Assembly: GCF_900102625.1 (NCBI RefSeq) | Contig: NZ_FMZC01000001.1 | Location: forward strand, 496,001-560,000 | Length of the DNA stretch: 64,000 nt | Direction of reading: 5' to 3' | DNA from: Paracidovorax valerianellae | GTDB lineage: Bacteria; Pseudomonadota; Gammaproteobacteria; Burkholderiales; Burkholderiaceae_C | In this document: in pieces, positions 9,853 to 17,938 of the stretch | Layout of the letters: each line of letters starts with the position of its first letter | Position numbering within the stretch: the stretch's first letter is position 1 | The notes under the pieces: model-generated | The model's input: only the letters and a program-made list of their open reading frames with translations | The model's database searches: none | Told to the model about the DNA's origin: nothing | Program-made: the position numbers and the translations under genes

Positions 9853-10812
9853 TCAGACCATCCCGGCCTTGACCATGGTGGCGCGCAGGCTGGCGAACTC
9901 GGTATCGACGAACGTGCCGAACTCGTCGCCGGCCATCCAGGCAGGGGTCCAGTCGTTCTTTTCCATCGACTCGGCCCAGCTCTTGCTCTTGAGCGCCTTG
10001 TCCACCATGGCGATCAGGGCCTTGCGCTGCTCGGCGGAGATGCCCGGGGCGGCATACACGCCGCGCCAGTTGCCGATCTCCACGTTGATGCCTTGCTCTT
10101 TCAGCGTAGGCACCGACGAACCCTTCAGGCGCTGGCCCGAAGTCACCGCCACCGGCACCATCTTCTTGGTGTTGATGTACTCGGCCATCTCGCTGTAGCC
10201 GCCACCGCCGATGGTCACGTTGCCGCCCAGGATGGCGGCGATCGCCTCGCCGCCCCCACGGAACGCCACGTAGTTGATCTTGGCCGGGTCCACGCCAGCT
10301 TCGCGGGCGATCATGGCCGCCGCGATGTGCTCGGTGGAGCCGCGCGAGCCGCCGCCCCACTTCACGCTGCCCGGGTCTTTCTTGAGCTGCGCCACGACCT
10401 CGCCCATCGTCTTGAACGGCGAACTCGCGGGCAGCACGAACACGTTGTATTCGCTGGTCAGCCGGGCGATCGGCGTGGCCTGTGTCAGGTTGACCGGGGG
10501 CTTGCCGGTAATGATGCCGCCCAGCATCACGGCGCCCATGACCATCAGTGCGTTCGGGTCGCCCTTGCTGGAATTGACGAACTGCGCAAGGCCGATGGCA
10601 CCCGCCGCGCCGCCCTTGTTGTCGTAAGTGACGGAAGACGCCACACCGGCGTCCTGCATCGCGCGGCCCAGGGCGCGGCCCGTGGTGTCCCAGCCGCCGC
10701 CGGGGTTGGCGGGCAGCATCATCTTGACCGCATTGGCAGCCTGCGCCGACAGGGGCAGCGTGCCGGCAGCGGCCAGGGCCGCCAGGGATTTGAGGAAGGT
10801 ATCGCGACGCAT
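9853..10812 (-). CDS. tctC: Tripartite tricarboxylate transporter, substrate-binding protein TctC (Bug family)
   Basis: A periplasmic solute-binding protein of 319 residues with a signal peptide ending AQAANA (about residue 25). It has typical Bug-family segments: PANPGGGWDTTGRALG, YDNKGGAAGAIG, and WGGGSRGSTEHIAA. It is first in the tctCBA unit and divergent from tctDE. A citrate-like ligand is the standard assignment next to TctA/B/D/E, but Bug proteins vary in ligand and the sequence alone does not fix it. Confidence 0.93.
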   Translation of the reverse strand: MRRDTFLKSLAALAAAGTLPLSAQAANAVKMMLPANPGGGWDTTGRALGRAMQDAGVASSVTYDNKGGAAGAIGLAQFVNSSKGDPNALMVMGAVMLGGIITGKPPVNLTQATPIARLTSEYNVFVLPASSPFKTMGEVVAQLKKDPGSVKWGGGSRGSTEHIAAAMIAREAGVDPAKINYVAFRGGGEAIAAILGGNVTIGGGGYSEMAEYINTKKMVPVAVTSGQRLKGSSVPTLKEQGINVEIGNWRGVYAAPGISAEQRKALIAMVDKALKSKSWAESMEKNDWTPAWMAGDEFGTFVDTEFASLRATMVKAGMV

Positions 10813-10938
10813 CGTTGTCTCCTTATTAGTTGTACGAACGGGCCGATGATGCGCGCCGTTCCTGTCAAACGGCTGTCCACGCGCTCAGGGTAAACACCCA
10901 TCTTCGGGACCGCTGCGAGCGGTGCTAAGGTGCCGCGC
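10813..10938. promoter_or_regulatory. Divergent tctC / tctDE control region
   Basis: 126 bases separate the tctC start from the tctD start. In the known TctDE systems the response regulator activates the divergent tctCBA operon from such a region. I see no unambiguous operator repeat, so this is positional. Confidence 0.4.
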
Positions 10939-11622
10939 ATGCAACTGCTCCTCGTGGAAGACGACCCGGCCATGCAGGCCACGCTGCAACGCTCCCTGAG
11001 CCGCCGGGGCATGGAAGTGACCGCCCTGGGCGACGGCCGCGCCGCCCTCGCGCAATGGACCGCACGCGCCCCCGACGTGGTGGTGCTGGACCTAACCCTG
11101 CCCGGCCTGGACGGCCTGCAAGTGCTGCAGCAGGCGCGCGCCAAAGGGCTGCGCACGCCCGTGTTGCTGCTCACCGCGCGCGGCACCGTGGGCGACCGCG
11201 TGCTCGGCCTGAACGCCGGCGCCGACGACTACCTGCCCAAGCCGTTCGACCTGGACGAACTGGAAGCGCGGCTGCGCGCCCTGGTGCGCAGAACCGGCGA
11301 GGCACCTGAAGCCAAATCGGCCTCCAGCGCAATCAACATCGCGGCAATACGCTATGAAAAAGATAGCGGCGCCATCTATCTGGGCGACCAGGTCATGGAG
11401 TTCACCCCGCGCGAACTGGCGCTGATGCACGCCCTGCTCGCCCAGCCCGGCCACGCAGTGACGAAGGAGCGCCTGTACGAACTGGTCTTTCCGGGCCAGC
11501 TGGACGTGCAGTACGAGGCCATCGAAGTCGTGGTCTACCGCCTGCGCAAGAAGCTGGTGGGCACGGGCCTCACGCTCATGACGCTGCGCGGCCTGGGCTA
11601 CCTGCTCAAGGCCGATGCATGA
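10939..11622 (+). CDS. tctD: OmpR-family response regulator TctD
   Basis: A 227-residue two-domain regulator. The receiver domain has the acidic pair at residues 8-9, phospho-acceptor Asp51 in VVLDLTLPG, and the conserved Lys in LPKPFD. The C-terminal winged helix carries FTPRELALMHALL. It presumably activates tctCBA in response to tricarboxylate sensed by TctE. The ATG at 10939 is preceded by AAGG; a GTG nine bases earlier is possible. Residues about 126-143, in the interdomain linker, are encoded by repeat copy R4. It shares ATGA with tctE. Confidence 0.92.
   Translation: MQLLLVEDDPAMQATLQRSLSRRGMEVTALGDGRAALAQWTARAPDVVVLDLTLPGLDGLQVLQQARAKGLRTPVLLLTARGTVGDRVLGLNAGADDYLPKPFDLDELEARLRALVRRTGEAPEAKSASSAINIAAIRYEKDSGAIYLGDQVMEFTPRELALMHALLAQPGHAVTKERLYELVFPGQLDVQYEAIEVVVYRLRKKLVGTGLTLMTLRGLGYLLKADA
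11314..11367 (-). repeat. Palindromic repeat copy R4, inside tctD
   Basis: On the minus strand it reads GCTATCTTTTTCATAGC, then GTATTGCCGCGATGTTGATT and GCGCTGGAGGCCGATTT. It aligns along its length with R3 and R5. It is translated on the plus strand as SASSAINIAAIRYEKDSG, between receiver and DNA-binding domains, a place that tolerates length change. Confidence 0.75.
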
Positions 11623-13079
11623 AGCGCGCCGCAGCGCGCCCCCGCACCCGTTCGCTGCGCCGCCAGCTGCTGGTGGGCATCCTCGTGCCGGCTTCGCTCT
11701 TCATCGCCTACAACACCCACAGCCTGTACCGGCAGACGCTGGCGTCGCTGCACACGGCCTATGACCGCACCTTGCTGGCATCGGCCAAGAGCATCAGCGA
11801 ACAGATCGATGTCACGGGCTACGACGACGCGGCGCAGTTGCGCGCCATCGTTCCGTACTCCGCACTGGAGGCGTTCGAGGCCGACAACCAAAGCCGCATG
11901 TTCTACCGGGTGTCCACGCTGCAAGGGCAACTGGTTTCGGGGTTCGACGAGCTGCCCTTCTGGCACGGCTCCATCCCCGCCCGCCCGCCGTACGCTGCGC
12001 TGGTGGACTTCTACGACGACCAGTTCCGCGGTCGCCCGGTCCGCGTGGCCGTGCTGCTGCAGCCCGTGGCCACGCCCCAGGGGCGCGGCATGGCGGTGAT
12101 CCAGGTGGCCGAAACGCTGGAACTGCGCCAGACCCTGGCGCTTCAGATTCTGTGGACCACGCTGGCCCGCCAGGCGCTTCTGGTGCTGGCCATCGCCGTC
12201 ATCGTCGTGCTGGTGGTACAGCAAGCCACGCGCCCGGTGCGCCAGTTGAGCGCGCGCCTGCAGAACCGGCCCGAAGACGACTTGCGCCCCATCTCCGCCC
12301 CCGCCGCCCCGCGTGAACTGCAGCCGCTCATCGAGGCCACGAACCACGTCATGCTGCGGCTGTCGCACCTGCTGGCGCACCAGAAACGCTTCGTGCGCGA
12401 TGCATCGCACCAGTTGCGCACGCCCCTGGCCGTGCTCAAGACGCAGGTGCAATCGGCCCTGCGCGGCGATGCGCCGCCGGAGCAGGCCTTGCATGAAATC
12501 AGCGACACCGTCGAGCGAGCCACGCTGCTGGCCAACCAGATGCTCGCGCTGGCCAAAGTCGAGCAACTGCGCCAGCAAAGCGCCCCCCCGGTGACACGGC
12601 TGGACGACGAACTGCGCGCCATCGCGCTCGAACTTTCGCCGCTCATCGCCCAGCGCGATCTGGACTTCGGCATCCACACCGATCCCGCGCCGGTGCAAGC
12701 CCACGAATGGATGCTGCGCGAACTCACCCGCAACCTGCTGCACAACGCGATCCGCCACACGCCGCCGTCCGGCGTGCTGTCGGTCGAGCTGCGCACGGAT
12801 GGGCGCCATGCGGCGTTGACGGTGGCCGATACCGGCGCGGGCATCGACGCTGAACTGGCCCAGCGCCTGTTCCAGCCCTTCTCCGCGGGCGACGTGCGCA
12901 CCGGCTCGGGCCTCGGCTTGGCGATCTGCCGGGAAATCGTTCAGGCCCTGGGCGGGCAGATCGAGTTGTCCAACCGCATGGAGGGCTCCCGCATTGCCGG
13001 GCTGGACGCCGTGGTGCGGCTTCCGTTGGCATCCTCCGACAATCCAGCGCCCGCCGATCGGAAGAAAATCACCGCATGA
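11619..13079 (+). CDS. tctE: Sensor histidine kinase TctE
   Basis: A 486-residue membrane sensor kinase, partner of TctD. It has an N-terminal TM (about 20-37), a periplasmic sensor of about 130 residues, a second TM (about 178-198), and a dimerisation/phosphoacceptor box DASHQLRTPLAVL with His264. The ATPase domain has N-box NLLHNAIRHTP, DTGAGID and GSGLGLAICRE. Its ATG overlaps the tctD stop, and its own stop overlaps the hslR start, so the three genes are likely translated from one message. Confidence 0.93.
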   Translation: MKRAAARPRTRSLRRQLLVGILVPASLFIAYNTHSLYRQTLASLHTAYDRTLLASAKSISEQIDVTGYDDAAQLRAIVPYSALEAFEADNQSRMFYRVSTLQGQLVSGFDELPFWHGSIPARPPYAALVDFYDDQFRGRPVRVAVLLQPVATPQGRGMAVIQVAETLELRQTLALQILWTTLARQALLVLAIAVIVVLVVQQATRPVRQLSARLQNRPEDDLRPISAPAAPRELQPLIEATNHVMLRLSHLLAHQKRFVRDASHQLRTPLAVLKTQVQSALRGDAPPEQALHEISDTVERATLLANQMLALAKVEQLRQQSAPPVTRLDDELRAIALELSPLIAQRDLDFGIHTDPAPVQAHEWMLRELTRNLLHNAIRHTPPSGVLSVELRTDGRHAALTVADTGAGIDAELAQRLFQPFSAGDVRTGSGLGLAICREIVQALGGQIELSNRMEGSRIAGLDAVVRLPLASSDNPAPADRKKITA

Positions 13080-13495
13080 ATGCTCCTGAATCGATGCGCC
13101 TGGACAAATGGCTGTGGTGCGCCCGCTTCTACAAGACCCGCTCCCTAGCCGTGGAAGAGATCGGCAAAGGCCGTGTCACCGTCAACGGCCAGGCCACCAA
13201 GGCTGCCCGCGAATTGCGCCCCGGCGACAGCGTCGCCTTGAAGCAAGGGCCAATGCAGCGCACCGTGCTCGTGCGGGCGCTGAGCGGCATGCGCGGCCCG
13301 GCGCCAGTGGCGCAATTGCTCTACGAAGAAACGGCGGAAAGCATCGCCGCACGCGAAAAGGCCGCCGAGCAGCGCCGCCTGGCCCCTGAACCCGCAGCCA
13401 GCTTGCAAGAAGGCCGGCCCACCAAGCGGGACCGCCGCAACATCGACCAAGCCCGCGACTGGGGCAGCCGCTGGAGCGCCTCCGCCGACGACTGA
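13076..13495 (+). CDS. hslR: S4-domain RNA-binding protein, heat-shock protein 15 type
   Basis: A 139-residue protein with an S4 RNA-binding domain at about residues 8-70 (MRLDKWLWCARFYKTRS, VTVNGQATKAARELRPGD) and a basic/acidic C-terminal tail, the layout of Hsp15. Hsp15 binds 50S subunits carrying stalled nascent chains and helps recycle them. The ATG is within the last codons of tctE (ATGA overlap), an unusual operon partner for a two-component system, so the coupling may simply reflect compact packing. Confidence 0.88.
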   Translation: MNAPESMRLDKWLWCARFYKTRSLAVEEIGKGRVTVNGQATKAARELRPGDSVALKQGPMQRTVLVRALSGMRGPAPVAQLLYEETAESIAAREKAAEQRRLAPEPAASLQEGRPTKRDRRNIDQARDWGSRWSASADD

Positions 13496-13624
13496 GCGGG
13501 TCAGGCTTGCTTTGATGGTTTGAAGTCGTTGCGCTGCTCTCAGCGCAGCTTGGCTTGGCTTTTCTGACCTTTTCTGGCTTTGCTGACTTGTGTCGACGAA
13601 GCTGAATCAACGCAGAAAAGAAAA

Positions 13625-13644
13625 TGCCCGCACGAGGGCGGGCA
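13625..13644. terminator. Hairpin, probable terminator after hslR
   Basis: TGCCCGC and GCGGGCA form a 7-bp stem with a short loop, preceded by an A-rich run. It lies 130 bases after the hslR stop. Confidence 0.5.
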
Positions 13645-13764
13645 AAGTCGGGCAGGCATTGCGGCCTGGTCACAGCCCGGATTCCGTAGGGGAGGCGATG
13701 CCCCCGTCAGGTGGAATCCATTTTGGACATGTCCCTTACTGCCTGCTGACAGCCCAAAAAAAGA

Positions 13765-13785
13765 TAGCCCGCACTAGGCGGGCTA
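13765..13785. terminator. Hairpin, probable bidirectional terminator
   Basis: TAGCCCGC and GCGGGCTA form an 8-bp perfect stem with a 5-base loop, flanked by A-rich sequence on both sides. The stem core matches the hairpin at 13625. Confidence 0.55.
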
Positions 13786-14171
13786 AAACTTGCTAAAGAG
13801 CAAGAAAGGGAGGTGTCGGCTGGAGGTGCCGACGGGGTGAATCATAAATTCAAAACAGCCATCCTCAACAGAAATATCGTTTCACTGAACGGAATGTTGC
13901 TAATTTGCTATTAACGCTACCTTGGCATTCGAATTTGACAGGTATCACTTTCGATTTCAGCAAATGAAATTCAGCTACATCACGGATTTGAATCCGTAAA
14001 GAATTAACCATACGTCACGAAAACCGCACTTCGTTACACCAAAGCAACGCTGCCTGACTCTCTAGTCAGGGTTCTCCTACGCCTCAGTACGTGGTGAAAG
14101 CGCAACCTTCCGAGGCACCCAAAAGGTCAAAGGTGCTTCTGTTTGTGACCCACAAGACGAGGAGATAAGCC

Positions 14172-14324
14172 ATGCATAACAACAACGTCCAAAAAAACCA
14201 ATTCACCCAGCGCCGACGCGCTTTCTTGCCGATGGAAGGTGCAATTAATTCAGTGCTGGACGCCAGTGCAACGTCAGACGCCAACGGCTTCACAAAGCCC
14301 CAGCCTCAAAAAAACGAACGTTGA
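14172..14324 (+). CDS. Small orphan ORF (50 aa) with a strong ribosome-binding site
   Basis: An ORF of 50 codons starting at an ATG with a very good Shine-Dalgarno (GAGGAGATAAGCC before ATG). The product is hydrophilic, Asn/Gln-rich at the N-terminus (MHNNNVQKNQ) with a basic patch QRRRAFLP, and has no membrane segment. I do not recognise it. It sits at the end of an AT-rich tract and is followed on the same strand by another orphan ORF. The strong ribosome-binding site is the main support; it could be a leader peptide or a small precursor. Confidence 0.45.
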   Translation: MHNNNVQKNQFTQRRRAFLPMEGAINSVLDASATSDANGFTKPQPQKNER

Positions 14325-14439
14325 TCGCCACTTCCTTTTCACCCAAGGGGAGCTCGCGGCGGGCTCCACACGTTTAAGCAAAACCATTCACCAGCCCATG
14401 GAAAACTACCCAGCAAGGAGCGCGCGACACCGCGGCCTC

Positions 14440-14844
14440 ATGCAACAGTTCACACCTTTGAACCTATCGACCGATTGGGCCGATTACAGCGTCGTGAAGG
14501 CTCGCGGCGTACGTGTGGTCGCGCTGTCGGGACAGGCGCCCTACTCCACCAACGACTACACGGTGGAAAACGCCGTCGGCTGCATCGAGATCACCGGCGG
14601 AAAAGTGGGTGTCCACGGCACGATGTTGCTCATCGGATTCACTTTGGACGCCGATCCGCCTCCCCCTGCGTTCGATATCGTTTCCGGCGATGCGATCGGC
14701 ATGATCACCCTTCCCGCCCATTGCTTTGCAGCCTATGTCGCCATCGCCAACACGACGGGTGCGCATTTTCGACTGGGGGGAGATGGGCGATTGAACGCAC
14801 TCGCCACCGACGCAGCATCGCTGTATCTGCCATCTGCTCCCTAG
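14440..14844 (+). CDS. Orphan protein of unknown function (134 aa)
   Basis: The frame is open from 14239; I placed the start at the ATG at 14440 because an AAGGAG lies upstream, although at 19 bases it is further than usual. An ATG at 14398 is an alternative. The product looks soluble and beta-rich (VRVVALSGQAP, CIEITGGKVGVHGT) with no signal peptide, membrane segment or motif I recognise. A strong terminator follows 12 bases after the stop, which supports a real transcription unit starting near 14172. Confidence 0.5.
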   Translation: MQQFTPLNLSTDWADYSVVKARGVRVVALSGQAPYSTNDYTVENAVGCIEITGGKVGVHGTMLLIGFTLDADPPPPAFDIVSGDAIGMITLPAHCFAAYVAIANTTGAHFRLGGDGRLNALATDAASLYLPSAP

Positions 14845-14856
14845 CAATTCATTCGT

Positions 14857-14891
14857 GACGCGGCCCAGCGCAAGAGCCGCGTCTATTTTTT
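14857..14891 (+). terminator. Intrinsic terminator
   Basis: GACGCGGC and GCCGCGTC form a perfect 8-bp stem with an 11-base loop, followed by TATTTTTT. It directly follows the orphan gene at 14440-14844. Confidence 0.8.
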
Positions 14892-15036
14892 ACCCGCACC
14901 CGCGCTTCTCACTTCTCTCAGCCCCTTCTCTCAAGCCCCGTGCTTTAAGAGGTAGCCGTGAGAAGCCTGCCGCAGCCACGCGGCAGACTCCTCTCTCACA
15001 TACTTTTCAAGCCGTTGATGGGCATTTCTGTTGTGG

Positions 15037-15393
15037 CTACCTCGACGCGGCCGATTCGGCAGAAGGGGCTGCTCCAACGGGCGCACCCATCGCTTCCCGG
15101 CCCTGCGGTGTTGGCGTGTCGGAACGCTGAGGTGCAGATCCTTGCGTTGTCGGGTCGCCTGACGGCCCGCCGGTCTGATTGGCTCCCTGCTGCATTGAAG
15201 GCGTATTGCTGCCCTGCCCTGGGGATGTTGGCATGTCGGGCCCTCTGACGTTGAAGAAAACGACGGCGGCGACCACGATGGCCACGCCACACAAGGCGAT
15301 CCAGAGAATTCGTTTTTCGTCCCGTTTGCTAGCTGACTCATGGGCTCCAGTTTGTGTCGCCGCTGGAGTCTGGGGGTTGCCGACCTGTTTCAT
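15037..15393 (-). CDS. Single-pass membrane protein of unknown function
   Basis: A 118-residue protein: a hydrophilic N-terminus with a basic/acidic stretch SKRDEKR, one membrane helix (ILWIALCGVAIVVAAVVFF, about residues 29-47), then a low-complexity tail rich in Gly, Pro, Ser, Thr and Gln. The start at 15393 has a CGAGG ribosome-binding site. I recognise no domain. It lies in a gene-poor stretch beside other orphan genes. The tail is probably periplasmic and disordered. Confidence 0.6.
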   Translation of the reverse strand: MKQVGNPQTPAATQTGAHESASKRDEKRILWIALCGVAIVVAAVVFFNVRGPDMPTSPGQGSNTPSMQQGANQTGGPSGDPTTQGSAPQRSDTPTPQGREAMGAPVGAAPSAESAASR

Positions 15394-15810
15394 TATGAAC
15401 CTCGTTTGATGGGTAAGTGCTTCCTGAAAGTTAGGCACACAGGGCTGCAAGCCCTGTCAGACAAAGGAGCGCATTTATCAACGGCACGCAACATCGGCGA
15501 AACTGCCTTTTTCTGAACTGTATTCCTTGCTGCGGCGTGCAAAGTGAGCACATCAGAACGTCACGACGCTGCAGAAGATGCCGTCAATTGATCGCGAATT
15601 GACATGCGCTGGTCGCACTTACCGCATCTCACAGGCTGTATCACATCCCCCGAACTATCATCGCGTCGCCTGGCCAGGTGGCGGGGTCTTGGTCGATGCC
15701 GTGTCCACTCGCGGCAAAGGCGTTTGTGGTTGGCGCGCGCGCGTTGGACACATTCACCCTGCCTTTTTTTATGGCTGGTGGTCTACAAAAGGATCGACAC
15801 GCTTGACGGC
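15394..15810. other. 417-bp intergenic stretch with one strong inverted repeat
   Basis: No convincing gene is visible. An 8-bp perfect inverted repeat ACAGGGCT-GCA-AGCCCTGT lies at 15439-15457, just upstream of the membrane-protein gene, and could be an operator or the terminator of the glycine-zipper gene. The rest shows nothing I can name. Confidence 0.4.
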
Positions 15811-16188
15811 TCATCGCGCCGGCAAACTATTGACAGTTTTCTCAGACACCGGCGCAGCTTCTGCGTCCTCCTCGGTACGTGCTGGCTCTACCAATTTCCC
15901 GGCAGCGGCGCCGCCAAAGGTACCAGCGACGGCGCCAACAGTGCTGCCGACAAACACGCCGACAGGCCCGGCCACTGCCGCACCTACGGCCGCACCCGCG
16001 GCAGCCCCCGCCATGAAACCGCCACCCATCAGGGAAGAATTGGATTCGCGCTCCGCCTCTTCTCGAGACAGGGCATATTGCGCTGCAGGCGCGGGGTCTT
16101 GGGATGGGACGCCGTGGCCGGGACGTGCCTGTTCCGCGAGATCGGAGTCCGGTGCGGTTTGCGAAGTGTGGGTCGTGGTCGGGTTCAT
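15811..16188 (-). CDS. Glycine-zipper membrane-associated protein
   Basis: A 125-residue protein with a hydrophilic N-terminal half (PGHGVPSQDPAP, SREEAERES) and a Gly/Ala-rich helical stretch of small-residue repeats from about residue 56 (MAGAAAGAAVGAAVAGPVG then VGSTVGAVAGTFGGAAAG). This is the glycine-zipper pattern of small envelope proteins that span or associate with membranes. The start has GAGGAG upstream. The function is unknown; the family is often linked to envelope or stress responses. Confidence 0.65.
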   Translation of the reverse strand: MNPTTTHTSQTAPDSDLAEQARPGHGVPSQDPAPAAQYALSREEAERESNSSLMGGGFMAGAAAGAAVGAAVAGPVGVFVGSTVGAVAGTFGGAAAGKLVEPARTEEDAEAAPVSEKTVNSLPAR

Positions 16189-16401
16189 GAGAAGCTCCTC
16201 TTCAGGTCGTGCTCGCAAGCGGAATGCCTGCTGCAGTTCCGTTGTAAGGACGCCCTTCACGCGGTAGCGCCATCCCGAGGATTGCAAAGCTGTCAGACGG
16301 CGCGCAATCGCGGCAATTGGATTGATTCAGGTCAATTTGCGAGGGCCAACGACCGAACTGGGAATCGCTGACATCAAATTTCCGAGTTCGTGCAGGCGAA
16401 A

Positions 16402-16430
16402 AAAAAGCACCCGGTTTCGGGTGCTTTTTC
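16402..16430. terminator. Bidirectional intrinsic terminator next to tRNA-Ser
   Basis: AAAAAGCACCCG-GTTT-CGGGTGCTTTTT is a perfect stem-loop with an A-run on one side and a T-run on the other. It ends seven bases from the 3' end of tRNA-Ser and can terminate that transcript on the minus strand. Confidence 0.85.
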
Positions 16431-16436
16431 TTGCTC

Positions 16437-16529
16437 TGGCGGAAACGGAGGGATTCGAACCCTCGATGAGGCTCTACACCCCATACTCCCTTAGCAGGGG
16501 AGCACCTTCGGCCACTCGGTCACGTTTCC
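16437..16529 (-). tRNA. tRNA-Ser (GCU anticodon)
   Basis: Read on the minus strand it begins GGAAACGTGACCGAG and ends with TCCGTTTCCGCCA, so the 7-bp acceptor stem and an encoded CCA are present. The anticodon loop CTGCTAA gives anticodon GCU (AGC/AGU codons). The long variable arm (class II) and the GTTCGAATCCC T-loop are typical of tRNA-Ser. Confidence 0.95.
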
Positions 16530-16572
16530 AATCCCGCTATTATGCCTCAGATTAAAGGCGCTTTTTCCTCGT

Positions 16573-17841
16573 TCAGGCCGGTGGCTGGTCCAGTTCGAAC
16601 GCCTTGTGCAGAGTGCGCACGGCCAGCTCCACGTACTTCTCGTCGATCACGACGGAGGTCTTGATTTCCGAGGTCGAGATCATCTGGATGTTGATGCCCT
16701 CTTCGCTCAGGACGCGGAACATCTTGGCGGCCACGCCCACATGGCTGCGCATGCCGATGCCGACGATGCTCACCTTGCAGATCTTGGCGTCACCGACGAC
16801 TTCCTGGGCACCCAGCGCAGGTACGACCTTTTCCTTGAGCAGGTCCACGGTGCGCGCGTAGTCCGAGCGGTTCACGGTGAAACTGAAGTCCGTCTTGCCG
16901 TCCTTGCTGAGGTTCTGGATGATCACATCGACGTCGATGTTCGCATCGGCCACGGCGCCCAGAATCTGGTAGGCGATGCCGGGCTTGTCGGGCACGCCCA
17001 GCACGGAGATCTTGGCCTCGTCGCGGTTGAATGCGATGCCGGATACAACGGCTTGTTCCATTTTTTCGTCTTCCTCAAAAGTGATCAGCGTGCCGGAGCG
17101 GGCTTCTTCATTGATATCGATGTCCCACGGCGTGAAGCTGGACAGCACGCGCAATGGCACCTTGTATTTGCCGGCGAACTCCACCGAGCGGATCTGGAGC
17201 ACCTTGCTGCCCAGGCTGGCCATCTCGAGCATCTCTTCGAAGCTGACGGTCGCCAGGCGCCGCGCTTCCTGCACGACGCGCGGATCGGTGGTGTACACGC
17301 CGTCCACGTCGGTGTAGATCAGGCATTCGGCGGCCTTCATGGCGGCAGCCACGGCGACGGCCGAGGTGTCGGAGCCGCCGCGGCCCAGCGTGGTGATGTG
17401 GCCGTGTTCGTCGATGCCCTGAAAGCCCGTGACGATCACGACCTTGCCGGCGGACAGATCGGCACGCACGCGCTGGTCGTCGATGGATTCGATGCGAGCC
17501 TTGGTATAGGCGCTGTTGGTACGGATCGGCACCTGCCAGCCGGCGTAGCTCACCGATTCCATGCCTTCGGACTGCAGCGCGATCGCCAGCAGCGCGGAGG
17601 ACGCCTGCTCGCCGGTGGAGGCCAGCATGTCGAGTTCACGGTGGTACGCATCGGTGGCACGCGAAGGGGCCAGGTCTTTGGCCAGCCCGAGCAGACGATT
17701 GGTTTCGCCACTCATGGCGCTGGGTACCACGACCATCTGGTGGCCGGCCCGCGCCCACTTGGCCACGCGCTTGGCGACGTTGCGGATGCGCTCCGTGGAG
17801 CCCATCGACGTGCCGCCGTATTTATGAACGATCAGTGCCAT
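16573..17841 (-). CDS. lysC: Aspartate kinase
   Basis: Phosphorylates aspartate, the first step towards lysine, threonine and methionine. The 422-residue protein begins MALIVHKYGGTSMGS with the kinase KYGG motif; it continues with GFQGIDEHGHITTLGRGGSDTS-type nucleotide/substrate segments and ends with two ACT domains (about 265-410) that bind feedback inhibitors. The true start at 17841 is fixed by homology; the frame is open 96 codons further upstream. It is on the same strand as tilS and accA. Confidence 0.95.
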   Translation of the reverse strand: MALIVHKYGGTSMGSTERIRNVAKRVAKWARAGHQMVVVPSAMSGETNRLLGLAKDLAPSRATDAYHRELDMLASTGEQASSALLAIALQSEGMESVSYAGWQVPIRTNSAYTKARIESIDDQRVRADLSAGKVVIVTGFQGIDEHGHITTLGRGGSDTSAVAVAAAMKAAECLIYTDVDGVYTTDPRVVQEARRLATVSFEEMLEMASLGSKVLQIRSVEFAGKYKVPLRVLSSFTPWDIDINEEARSGTLITFEEDEKMEQAVVSGIAFNRDEAKISVLGVPDKPGIAYQILGAVADANIDVDVIIQNLSKDGKTDFSFTVNRSDYARTVDLLKEKVVPALGAQEVVGDAKICKVSIVGIGMRSHVGVAAKMFRVLSEEGINIQMISTSEIKTSVVIDEKYVELAVRTLHKAFELDQPPA

Positions 17842-17938
17842 TGGATATCTGGAATGACGAAACGAAAGCCGGCGCTGAGGAAGGGAGAAAGTTGTTCTGG
17901 CGCGCCGCCGTTGTTCGTGCAGGGATGGGGACCAAAAC

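Larger units (their letters stand above)
13496..14171. other. 676-bp non-coding stretch with two terminator-like hairpins and an AT-rich tract
   Basis: No gene is supported here. After hslR come two hairpins with the same core (GCCCGC/GCGGGC) at 13625-13644 and 13765-13785. From about 13840 to 14040 the DNA is clearly richer in A+T than the rest of the window. A further inverted repeat, CCTGACT-CTCT-AGTCAGG, lies at 14053-14070, about 100 bases before a small gene with a strong ribosome-binding site. It may hold the promoter and leader of that gene. Confidence 0.55.

Noticed and set aside
13496-16436. Integrated element with tRNA-Ser as attachment site
   Set aside because: No integrase gene and no second copy of the tRNA 3' end were seen in the region, so I report only an orphan-gene stretch and no named element.
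16322-16555. Open frame across the terminator and tRNA-Ser on the plus strand
   Set aside because: It reads through a tRNA gene and a terminator; the product has no features and the RNA features explain the sequence.
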